NCBI GenBank assembly: GCA_013202515.1
Contig: JABMRN010000339.1
Coordinates: 1 to 12,252, forward strand
Origin: Candidatus Omnitrophota bacterium
GTDB taxonomy: Bacteria > Omnitrophota > Gorgyraeia > JABMRN01
Length of the DNA stretch: 12,252 nt
Reading direction: 5' to 3'
A program made the position numbers and the translations under genes. Positions 1 through 6,372 of the stretch are shown in pieces. Positions within the stretch are counted from its first letter, which is position 1. Every line of letters starts with the position of its first letter. The notes under the pieces were generated by a model that searched no databases, had not been told where the DNA came from, and worked only from the letters and a program-made list of their open reading frames with translations.

Positions 1-2466
1 AAGTTTATTAGGGATAAGGCCGGCTGGTACAAAATGCCTGCGGACATTAACCCCGAGGTCCGAAATTTAGATAGTTATAAAGACAAGGTTGGTAAATTTT
101 ATCAGTATTCATTCGAAAGGGATGAGGTTTTTATAAAAAATATTGATAAATATTCCAAAGGCGAAGAAACGCTTTTCTTGGTAACAGGCGGATTTCATAC
201 GGAAAGCATGACAACCCTTCTAAAGGAGCAAGGGTATTCCTATGTTCTCATAACACCAAAAATCATATCCGAGAAAGACAATCCTTATTTTCATCTTTTG
301 GCGGGTAGCTTAAGTCCGATCGAGAGCCTCGTAAGTGAATATACAGCGGCACTGGCTTTAAAAAGCCTATTTAGTGAAATGGGCATAAAAACCGACCGCG
401 TTGCGATGAAGGAGGCAGTTAATGGGTTATATATGCTTTTAAGAGGAAAAAGACAAAGACTTGTCCTTATTGGATCGCGGGAAGGAGAAGATGCTTTCAT
501 AGAAATAGCCTTGCGCCCAGCCAATTACACCATAGACGAAGAAAGAGACATCGCATTAGGGACTATAGAAGGTCAAAGAATAGTAGCAACCCCCATAGGC
601 TTAGATGAAACAGAGCGTATTGAAAGCATATTGGATGAAGAAGCCGTTGAAATAACCCCTGCGGACATGGACCATGATGCCCTGGGTTACGTAGGGAATG
701 AGGTTTATGATATCCTAATAAAGTGGGCAATGACTGATACTCACGGCTACAGGTACCTTGAAACTACGATTGATGAACAAGGGCTGGCTCATGGCCGAGG
801 CGAAGGATATATGGATGCAGTGATGGTAGAATTTATATATCCATTAGTTACGAACGCCCAAGATAAACAGACATTGATAGAATTGCTTAGAGGTGTGCCA
901 CTTATTAGTTTCATTGGCAGAGAAAAGAAACAAACTAATGCTTTGGCGAAACTTAATTTTGCTCTTGACCACGCAAGTCATCTGGGAATTTATATCACAT
1001 ATCGCGGTACTTATAAAGAAATGGCTGGTAAAGCCCTTCACGAATTAGGCGCTTATTATGGAATGTCAACTCAATTTAATGATGAGTTAGGAAAAGCCGT
1101 ATTAGCAGGAGACAGCGATAAAGTAGTAGCATCTTTGAAAGAAATAAAGGCAGCTCATGATAGAGGTCAAAGGCTTACAGAGGAAGGTCAACGAGAAGTA
1201 GCTGGCGAGAGAAGAGATCTTGCGGGCTTAGGAGATGAGGCTATTGCGATATTTAGAGATAACGCACTTCTAGAGACATTTGCAGCCGACTTAGAAGAAG
1301 CGCTTGGTTTACCAACAGAACTAGATGAAGAAGTAATTGTTGGCTGGTTACAGGTAGTTGGTGAGGAATTTAGTGACTTTATGCTTCGATGGCGCGCAAC
1401 CATTCGTAACCAAACAGAGGCTATTTCACTAGAAGATTTAAGAAGTAATCCTCTAACCCCTGAGGAAATAAGGATATTAAGCATGTGGTTTATTGAAAGT
1501 AGATCACGATTACCCGGGATTGATCATTATGAGATGACTGAATTTTCTGCAAGACTCAGACGACGCCTTGAGTATATAAGGGATTTTGTTTATACTTTGA
1601 ACGTTGGTGAGTTTAGAGCAGGAGAGCGGCATCCGATGTCAGAAGCAGCCGAACAGATATTAGAAAACATAGGCCCTATACCCACAACGGTTGCTCCTGC
1701 TGAAGGTGTAGAAAGCGTTGAGGAATCCGCACTTATTTCCGAAGCACTCCACTCCAGGAGGAAAGGACTTTTTGACAGGGTACTTATTGCCTACCAGGGT
1801 GATGACGAAATATCAGGCATGGAAGAATTTATGCCCGCGGTACAAAGGGCGATTATCAAAATAGGCAGAGGCGAAGCAATAGTAGATAGCTATCAGTGGA
1901 AAGCCGTTAGGGACGTAACGTTAGAGACAAGATTTAAAGAAAAAGCAAAAGAATTGATAGGAGGTATATTGACGAGAATGCGGGAAAATCCTGAGGAACT
2001 TCCCCACGGTACGATTTTTGCTCCGAAAGATACGGGGCGCAAGTGGGTGGAAGAGGCAATGCGTGATGTTTTGAACGACTATTTTGAACAAAACGATATT
2101 ATTGATGGAGGCCTTCGAAATGAGATTAGAACTAATCTTAAGAGCCGCATTCATATAATCAATATGCAGTCATGTTTATATATTGACGTATGGGGTCATG
2201 TTTCATGGGCGGTAGGGGGAGCCCATGAATTAGCCCGTATCGAAAATAACGAATACGAACTGGATCTCGGTGAACAGGCTCGTATGTTAGGAAGTGTTGA
2301 AAGAATTTCTTTAGAATTGTTAAGACGCATAGTTGCCAGTGATCAAAGAGTCACAAGGGAAATTTTATATGCAATTATTTTTACCTTCGCGCCTCTACGC
2401 AGTCATTCTGCCGAAGATATAGACGCCTGGAAGACAAGACAAAGGGCGATCGATCAATCCCTCTAA
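1..2466 (+). CDS. Large unrecognised soluble protein, 5'-partial
   Basis: The frame is open from base 1 to the TAA at 2464-2466, giving at least 821 residues. The first ATG (position 34) has no Shine-Dalgarno sequence, and eleven sense codons precede it in frame, so the real start is very likely upstream of the window. I do not recognise a named family. Near the N-terminal end of the visible part, a hydrophobic strand leads into a TGGFHT motif (residues 62-67 from the window edge), then a predicted helix and a second strand ending in ITPK. This strand-motif-helix-strand pattern looks like the end of an alpha/beta domain, most of which lies outside the window. I associate the motif, from memory only, with large Omnitrophota-type proteins. 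The rest is mostly helical and rich in Glu, Arg and Lys, with a possible coiled coil near residues 370-420. I see no transmembrane segment and only one cysteine. Function unknown. That it is coding is near certain; the identity is not. Confidence 0.85.
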   Translation, partial: KFIRDKAGWYKMPADINPEVRNLDSYKDKVGKFYQYSFERDEVFIKNIDKYSKGEETLFLVTGGFHTESMTTLLKEQGYSYVLITPKIISEKDNPYFHLLAGSLSPIESLVSEYTAALALKSLFSEMGIKTDRVAMKEAVNGLYMLLRGKRQRLVLIGSREGEDAFIEIALRPANYTIDEERDIALGTIEGQRIVATPIGLDETERIESILDEEAVEITPADMDHDALGYVGNEVYDILIKWAMTDTHGYRYLETTIDEQGLAHGRGEGYMDAVMVEFIYPLVTNAQDKQTLIELLRGVPLISFIGREKKQTNALAKLNFALDHASHLGIYITYRGTYKEMAGKALHELGAYYGMSTQFNDELGKAVLAGDSDKVVASLKEIKAAHDRGQRLTEEGQREVAGERRDLAGLGDEAIAIFRDNALLETFAADLEEALGLPTELDEEVIVGWLQVVGEEFSDFMLRWRATIRNQTEAISLEDLRSNPLTPEEIRILSMWFIESRSRLPGIDHYEMTEFSARLRRRLEYIRDFVYTLNVGEFRAGERHPMSEAAEQILENIGPIPTTVAPAEGVESVEESALISEALHSRRKGLFDRVLIAYQGDDEISGMEEFMPAVQRAIIKIGRGEAIVDSYQWKAVRDVTLETRFKEKAKELIGGILTRMRENPEELPHGTIFAPKDTGRKWVEEAMRDVLNDYFEQNDIIDGGLRNEIRTNLKSRIHIINMQSCLYIDVWGHVSWAVGGAHELARIENNEYELDLGEQARMLGSVERISLELLRRIVASDQRVTREILYAIIFTFAPLRSHSAEDIDAWKTRQRAIDQSL

Positions 2467-2479
2467 TATCTCACCTCAC

Positions 2480-2508
2480 TTGAAAATTACCTCATAATTG
2501 GGTATAAT
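2480..2508 (+). promoter_or_regulatory. Sigma70-type promoter for the glycine-zipper gene
   Basis: A TTGAAA -35 box (2480-2485) and a perfect TATAAT -10 box (2503-2508) are separated by an ideal 17 bp. The site lies in the 63 bp between the upstream stop codon and the ATG at 2530. Transcription would be expected to start near 2514-2516, only about 15 nt before the start codon. The Shine-Dalgarno sequence would then sit at the very 5' end of the message. Confidence 0.8.
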
Positions 2509-2517
2509 TATATACTT

Positions 2518-2524
2518 AGGAGGT
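2518..2524 (+). promoter_or_regulatory. Strong ribosome binding site (AGGAGGT)
   Basis: AGGAGGT is a near-perfect anti-16S match ending 5 nt before the ATG at 2530. It fixes that start. Together with the promoter just upstream it suggests a highly expressed gene. Confidence 0.85.
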
Positions 2525-2529
2525 AATCT

Positions 2530-2997
2530 ATGAAGATAATAGCAATTTATCTTGTTTTTCTATTTCTATGTCCAATAGGGGTTGATTACTGTCATGCTGA
2601 TCAGGAAGACGCTGACATGCTTGGAGATACTGCCTTGGGAGGTCTTTTAGGTGCTGGTGCAGGCGCTGCTATCGGAAGTGCCTCAGGAAATGCCGGAAAG
2701 GGTGCTCTCGTGGGAGCTGGTGTAGGTGCAATCGGTGGGGCTCTGCTTAGTGCACTGAAGCGCGGCTCAAGAAAACGGGACAGGGACGATGACGACAGAG
2801 ACTATCAGAGACGTCGCGATGCTGAGAGGGACCGTCAACGTGACAATGACCGATATGAACGGGAGAAGACAGCAAAAGAGGAAGACGAAGCAGGTAGTTA
2901 TTCCAAGCCAGGTGTAAAACGAAAAGTAGTACGGGAATACGACGAAGACGGAAACGTAATTTCAGAAAACGAAGTGTATTACGAAGACGAAGAATAA
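2530..2997 (+). CDS. Secreted glycine-zipper protein with charged tail
   Basis: This 155-aa protein starts with a clear signal peptide: Lys2, a hydrophobic stretch to about residue 19, and a plausible cleavage site after CHA near residue 23. Residues 37-75 form a glycine zipper, with repeated G-x-x-x-G spacing and small residues, as in glycine-zipper envelope proteins that insert in or pack against membranes. Then comes a highly charged, low-complexity region of Arg/Asp/Glu/Gln (about 78-120) that is probably helical or disordered. The last 25 residues carry a YDEDGNVISENEV motif, which looks like a separate short beta-type element. It is expected in the periplasm or at the outer membrane. 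The gene has its own strong promoter and Shine-Dalgarno sequence. The small membrane-protein gene begins 24 nt after it and is probably co-transcribed. The exact role is unknown; an envelope structural or stress protein is a reasonable inference. Confidence 0.85.
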   Translation: MKIIAIYLVFLFLCPIGVDYCHADQEDADMLGDTALGGLLGAGAGAAIGSASGNAGKGALVGAGVGAIGGALLSALKRGSRKRDRDDDDRDYQRRRDAERDRQRDNDRYEREKTAKEEDEAGSYSKPGVKRKVVREYDEDGNVISENEVYYEDEE

Positions 2998-3010
2998 ACG
3001 CAACAAAACT

Positions 3011-3016
3011 AGGAGG
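3011..3016 (+). promoter_or_regulatory. Ribosome binding site that fixes the start at 3022
   Basis: AGGAGG ends 5 nt before ATG 3022. An in-frame GTG at 3016 overlaps the last base of this site and so cannot use it. The ATG is therefore the better start. Confidence 0.8.
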
Positions 3017-3021
3017 TGTTT

Positions 3022-3387
3022 ATGGAATTAATATTACTCATTATGGGAGTTATATGGGTTATTCTCGGTACGCTCTCGATATTTACAACCGCATTTATCA
3101 GAAAGAATTTTTTTAATAAGCTTAAGAAAATGGATTTTAAGAAATGGTCAGTCGCTGCTATCATCGTGGGCGTATTGTTTCTAATGGCAGCGCCGGTAAG
3201 CAGGGCCAGACTATTTATAACAATTCTGGGTATTCTATCCCTAATAAAGGGTTTCTATTTACTGCTCGGACCAAAAGAAAAAGTCAAAAAAATGATGGAT
3301 TGGTGGCTTAAGGCCGAAGATAAGATGTATAAGGTTTGGGGTATTGTGGTCCTTATTATCGGTGTTTTGGTGCTGATCAGTATATAA
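3022..3387 (+). CDS. Small four-helix membrane protein
   Basis: The protein has 121 residues and about four hydrophobic segments: 2-25, 43-59, 64-82 and 105-121. A basic loop rich in Lys and Arg separates the first two (27-41), and a charged loop with paired tryptophans separates the last two (about 85-104). The final helix ends at the stop codon. By the positive-inside rule the basic loop at 27-41 should face the cytoplasm. The two-fold feel of the sequence (helix pair, loop, helix pair) suggests a small internal repeat. I do not recognise a named family; it resembles generic small DUF-type inner-membrane proteins. It follows the glycine-zipper gene by 24 nt with its own strong Shine-Dalgarno sequence and no promoter or terminator between, so the two are probably one transcript. 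Confidence 0.85.
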   Translation: MELILLIMGVIWVILGTLSIFTTAFIRKNFFNKLKKMDFKKWSVAAIIVGVLFLMAAPVSRARLFITILGILSLIKGFYLLLGPKEKVKKMMDWWLKAEDKMYKVWGIVVLIIGVLVLISI

Positions 3388-3416
3388 GAAGTATAGCAAA
3401 AGACCACGCTTAAGAG

Positions 3417-4016
3417 ATGAAAAGATATATAGCTTTACTCTGCCTATCTTTTTTTCTATTCAGTTCATTCCATGGAGGTGAGTGCGAAATGCCTATTTTA
3501 TCTGGTAAGAAGGTTGCCATGATTATCGCATCAAATGGATATAGAGACGAAGAGTTAGAAAAGCCCAGAGAGGCGCTTCTCTCAAGTGGCGCAAAAGTTG
3601 TTCTTGCCTCAAGCTCTTTAAAGGAGGCTAAAGGCAAGCTGGGCGGCAGCGCTAAGCCGGATATTCTAATAACTGATCTAAAAGTAGAAGATTTTGATTG
3701 TATTGTATTTGTAGGCGGTGCCGGGTCTTCAGAATACTGGGACAATGAAACAGCACTTGAAATAGCCAGGAAGGCCTATAATGAGGGCAAGCTAGTAGCA
3801 GCTATCTGCATTGCACCGGTTACACTTGCAAATGCTGGAATATTGAAAGACAAAAGAGCAACAGCCTATTCTAGCGTGGTTGGTAAATTAAAAAATAAGG
3901 GTGCTGTTTGCACAAAAGAGGGCGTTGTAACCGATGGCAACATAATTACTGCCGATGGTCCTCAAAGTGCCGAAAAATTTGCCGCTGCGCTTGTAGAAAA
4001 ATTATCTGCCAAGTGA
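3417..4016 (+). CDS. DJ-1/PfpI-family protein, possibly exported
   Basis: The protein belongs to the DJ-1/PfpI superfamily (class I glutamine amidotransferase-like fold). The nucleophile-elbow cysteine lies in AAICIAP (Cys131 of the long form). The DEELEKP segment supplies a glutamate matching DJ-1 Glu18 (Glu48 long form), and the GGAGSSEYW loop is also typical. The residue after the cysteine is Ile, not the His of PfpI-type proteases, so a protease role is unlikely. The position of DJ-1 His126 appears to be Tyr151, much as YajL lacks this His. Members act as glyoxalase III-type enzymes, chaperones or redox sensors; which applies here cannot be read from sequence. Two starts compete. ATG 3417 gives 199 aa with a convincing signal-like N-terminus but no Shine-Dalgarno sequence. 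ATG 3489 has a strong site at 3474-3480 and gives a 175-aa cytosolic form, with Cys107 and Glu24 near the usual DJ-1 positions. The next gene overlaps the stop codon. Confidence 0.88.
   Translation: MKRYIALLCLSFFLFSSFHGGECEMPILSGKKVAMIIASNGYRDEELEKPREALLSSGAKVVLASSSLKEAKGKLGGSAKPDILITDLKVEDFDCIVFVGGAGSSEYWDNETALEIARKAYNEGKLVAAICIAPVTLANAGILKDKRATAYSSVVGKLKNKGAVCTKEGVVTDGNIITADGPQSAEKFAAALVEKLSAK
3474..3480 (+). promoter_or_regulatory. Internal Shine-Dalgarno site before ATG 3489
   Basis: GGAGGTG lies 8 nt before an in-frame ATG at 3489. This is far better than anything before ATG 3417, where only AAGAG abuts the codon. It could produce a leaderless-peptide (cytosolic) DJ-1 form. The same bases encode Gly-Gly in the long form, so the match could also be coincidental. 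Confidence 0.5.
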
Positions 4017-5491
4017 TTATTAAAAAAGATCCCTCCATTATTCAATCCTATCTTGAAGATTCTTCCAATTTGGCCGGCGGCCATGCCCTAGAAGTTGTAA
4101 TACCTAAAGATTTTCTAGAGGCATCCTCTTTTCTTAAAGAAGCCAATGATCAGAAGATTTCGGTAACTATTTCAGGAGGGGGAACCGGAACAAGCGGAGG
4201 CAGGATTCCTTTCGGAGGAGCTGTTCTATCAACCGAGAAATTAAATAAAATTAAAACTCCCGCAAGTGGCGGACCGAAAAAAAACAAAATAAGCTGTGAG
4301 GCAGGGGTATTGATTAAGGACCTTAAAGAGTATGCAGCCAAAAAAGGTCTTTTTTATACCTATGATCCGACGGAACAATCGGCTTTTATAGGAGGGACAA
4401 TAGCCACAAATGCCTCTGGTGCCAGATCCTTTAAATACGGTTCCACAAGAGAATCGGTTAATGCACTTACCATTTGCTTGGCTGACGGCTCAATATTTAA
4501 GATCCAAAGAGGCGCGATAAAAGCAAAAGACGGAAAATTAAAATTTGAGGCGGGAGGGAAAAACTACCAAATACCTGTTCCCACCTATAAGATGTCAAAG
4601 ACAAAGAATTCGGCAGGCTACTTTGCCGAAAGAGGAATGGATTTAATAGATTTGTTTATATGCCAAGAGGGAACACTTGCCTGCATTTTGGAAGCTACGT
4701 TGAAGTTCAATCCAAAACCGGAAGACATACTAAGCTGCTTCGCTTTTTTTGAGACTGAAGAAGAAGCAATGCATTTTGCAATGGAGGCTAGGGATATTTC
4801 AAAGGCTAAAACCCGAAAGAATGAAAAAGATATAGATGCCCTATCAATCGAATACTTTGATAAATACACACTTAATCTCATTAGGAAAAAGTCAAGAAAT
4901 GTCCCGGATGGATCAAAAGGATGCGTATTCTTTGAACAGGAGATATCTAAAGAGAAAGAAGAAGCCATAATAAACGGCTGGGAAGGATTGCTTACAAAAT
5001 ACGGCTCTTCTTTAAATAATACCTGGGTTGCAATGAACGACAAGGATAGGCAGAACTTGTTGGATATAAGGCATAGCCTTGGTGAATCCATGAACGAAAT
5101 GACCAAGGCAAACAATTTTCCCAAAGTAACGACTGATTTGGCTGTTCCTTCTGACAAATTGGAAGATATGATGACTTATTATAAAAAGGTGCTGGATGCT
5201 TTGGGAGTGCAATATTTTCTTTTTGGACATATAGGGGATTCGCACATTCATATGAACCTTATGCCGAAAAACGAGACGGAATTTACCCATTCCAAGAATG
5301 CAGCAATGGACTTTATAAAGAAATCAGTATCGCTTGGGGGGACTGTGTCAGCAGAACACGGTATCGGCAAGCTCAGAAGAGAATATCTTAAGATTTTGTA
5401 CGGGGATGATGGTATAAAGGAAATGCTCGAAGTAAAAAAGATTCTAGATCCAAATCTTATTTTGGGTAGGGGCAATATAATGAGTTTATAA
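4013..5491 (+). CDS. FAD-linked oxidase, GlcD / D-lactate dehydrogenase type
   Basis: The protein has 492 residues, a usual length for the GlcD/D-lactate dehydrogenase family of 2-hydroxyacid-oxidising flavoproteins. The N-terminal half is a PCMH-type FAD-binding domain. It shows a glycine-rich GGGTGTSGG loop (55-63), then DPTEQ (118-122), and the GGTIATNASGARSFKYG stretch that holds the FAD pyrophosphate. The C-terminal half is the FAD-oxidase C domain, with HIGDSHIHMN (406-415) and AEHGIGKLRR (447-456), which carry the usual substrate- and metal-binding histidines. There is no added iron-sulfur domain, and no GlcE- or GlcF-like gene follows. The electron acceptor and substrate (D-lactate, glycolate or another 2-hydroxyacid) are therefore open. 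The start is taken as GTG 4013, which overlaps the TGA of the DJ-1 gene (GTGA). No clear Shine-Dalgarno sequence is visible, so translation probably depends on the upstream gene. Sequence further upstream in this frame runs through the DJ-1 gene and is Cys/Arg-rich, unlike a real N-terminus. Confidence 0.9.
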   Translation: MIIKKDPSIIQSYLEDSSNLAGGHALEVVIPKDFLEASSFLKEANDQKISVTISGGGTGTSGGRIPFGGAVLSTEKLNKIKTPASGGPKKNKISCEAGVLIKDLKEYAAKKGLFYTYDPTEQSAFIGGTIATNASGARSFKYGSTRESVNALTICLADGSIFKIQRGAIKAKDGKLKFEAGGKNYQIPVPTYKMSKTKNSAGYFAERGMDLIDLFICQEGTLACILEATLKFNPKPEDILSCFAFFETEEEAMHFAMEARDISKAKTRKNEKDIDALSIEYFDKYTLNLIRKKSRNVPDGSKGCVFFEQEISKEKEEAIINGWEGLLTKYGSSLNNTWVAMNDKDRQNLLDIRHSLGESMNEMTKANNFPKVTTDLAVPSDKLEDMMTYYKKVLDALGVQYFLFGHIGDSHIHMNLMPKNETEFTHSKNAAMDFIKKSVSLGGTVSAEHGIGKLRREYLKILYGDDGIKEMLEVKKILDPNLILGRGNIMSL

Positions 5492-5513
5492 CTAAAAGTA
5501 TAAGGGAGAGAAA

Positions 5514-5915
5514 ATGCCAAAGAAAATGAAGATTTTAGTTGTGGATGACGAGATAGGGATAATCTCCTTTTTTTATGATTTTTTCGTCGCGCGTAATTTT
5601 GAAGTCCTTCAGGCAACAAGCGGCAAGGCTGCACTTGAGATATACAAAGAAGAAAAACCAAAAATCATTCTTTTAGACATAAATTTAGGAAAGGGTATGT
5701 CTGGCATAGATACCCTAACAGAGCTTAAGAAGATTGATAATAATTCTAAAATTATCATGATGACAGGCGTGAAAGACGAAGAAATCACGAAAGAGGCCAT
5801 GGCATTGGGGGCAAGCGATTATATTACAAAGCCTATAAGCTTGGCCTATCTTGATAGGGTGGTTATCTTAAAGATTCTGGACCAGGAGATAAAAGATCTG
5901 GCAGGGAATGATTAG
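5514..5915 (+). CDS. Receiver-only response regulator
   Basis: The protein has 133 residues and is a single CheY-like receiver domain with no output domain. The acidic pair is Asp11-Asp12, the phospho-acceptor is Asp55 in ILLDINL, the switch threonine is Thr84 in MMTG, and the conserved lysine is Lys106 in a K-P pair. All residues needed for phosphorylation are present. A good Shine-Dalgarno sequence, GGGAGAG, lies 3 nt before the ATG, and the gene starts 22 nt after the flavoprotein gene, so the two are probably co-transcribed. No histidine kinase is encoded in the window, so the partner must be elsewhere. It could act by protein binding, as CheY or Spo0F do. The loop GKGMSG after the phospho-acceptor is slightly longer than the usual MPxMDG loop and replaces its proline. 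Confidence 0.92.
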   Translation: MPKKMKILVVDDEIGIISFFYDFFVARNFEVLQATSGKAALEIYKEEKPKIILLDINLGKGMSGIDTLTELKKIDNNSKIIMMTGVKDEEITKEAMALGASDYITKPISLAYLDRVVILKILDQEIKDLAGND

Positions 5916-5951
5916 ATTATATAGTTGTGCAATAATATTTATAAAGAAAGG

Positions 5952-5981
5952 CCCCCTCTCTTAAGAGTTTTGGGGTTTTTT
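5952..5981 (+). terminator. Likely intrinsic terminator after the receiver gene
   Basis: CCCC (5952-5955) can pair with GGGG (5972-5975), and CTC (5958-5960) with GAG (5965-5967) around a TTAA loop. An asymmetric internal loop separates the two helices. Six T residues follow directly (5976-5981). The core CTCTTAAGAG is a perfect 10-bp palindrome. The site falls in the largest gap of the window, between the receiver and TauE/SafE genes, where a transcript end makes sense. The interrupted stem keeps confidence moderate. Confidence 0.6.
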
Positions 5982-6008
5982 ATTGATTAAAAAATAGGGG
6001 AGGACCAA

Positions 6009-6368
6009 ATGCAGTTGATAGCTTATGTTTTGGTTGGTTTGGCAGCAGGGATTGCGAGTGGGTTCTTCGGTATAGGCGGCGGCATAATAATGATTCCTGC
6101 ATTCTTATTTTTGTTCGGATTGACCCAGCATCAGGCCCAAGGCACATCACTTGCAATTATGATACCTCCCATAGGGCTTCTGGCTGCTATGCGTTATTAT
6201 CGGGCCGGTAATGTCAAGGTATCGATAGCGATATTTGCCTGTATAGGATTCTTTTTTGGCGGATATTTAGGCGCTGTATTAGCCAATCACATTCCTGGGC
6301 CCATGATGAAAAAAGTATTTGGTGTTTTAATGATGATAATATCGGTAAAGTTAATTTTCGGTAAATAA
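6009..6368 (+). CDS. Half-size TauE/SafE-family membrane transporter
   Basis: This 119-aa protein matches one repeat of the TauE/SafE (DUF81) family, whose members export sulfite, sulfoacetate and related organic anions. The signature is the N-terminal GxxxGxxSGFFGIGGGIIMIP, here spanning about residues 10-30, followed by QAQGTSLAIM and a predicted four-helix bundle. Full-length members have about 250 residues and two inverted copies. This one has a single copy and must form a dimer if it transports. Such stand-alone halves are common in this family, and the complete C-terminus gives no sign of truncation. A strong Shine-Dalgarno sequence, GGGGAGG (5997-6003), precedes the ATG. The polX start lies 4 nt after its stop, so the two are probably co-transcribed. 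The substrate cannot be told from sequence. Confidence 0.88.
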   Translation: MQLIAYVLVGLAAGIASGFFGIGGGIIMIPAFLFLFGLTQHQAQGTSLAIMIPPIGLLAAMRYYRAGNVKVSIAIFACIGFFFGGYLGAVLANHIPGPMMKKVFGVLMMIISVKLIFGK

Positions 6369-6372
6369 CCTT

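Noticed and set aside
34..36. ATG 34 as the true start of the first gene
   Set aside because: It has no Shine-Dalgarno sequence, and the frame is open back to base 1. It is treated as an internal methionine.
2461..2530. Terminator for the first gene
   Set aside because: No GC-rich hairpin with a T-run is visible in this gap; only the promoter and ribosome site can be supported.
3908..4012. N-terminal extension of the flavoprotein from ATG 3908
   Set aside because: It overlaps the conserved C-terminus of the DJ-1 gene and encodes a Cys/Arg-rich stretch unlike the family. GTG 4013 is the sensible start.
4618..5157. Open frame of 179 codons on the minus strand
   Set aside because: It lies wholly opposite the flavoprotein gene, whose FAD and substrate motifs are clear. 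The minus-strand product has no recognisable motif and is Ser/Phe-rich, as expected of a shadow frame.
5476..5481. TATAAT before the receiver gene at 5514
   Set aside because: It lies inside the last codons of the flavoprotein gene, and no -35-like hexamer sits 16-18 bp upstream, so I do not call a promoter.
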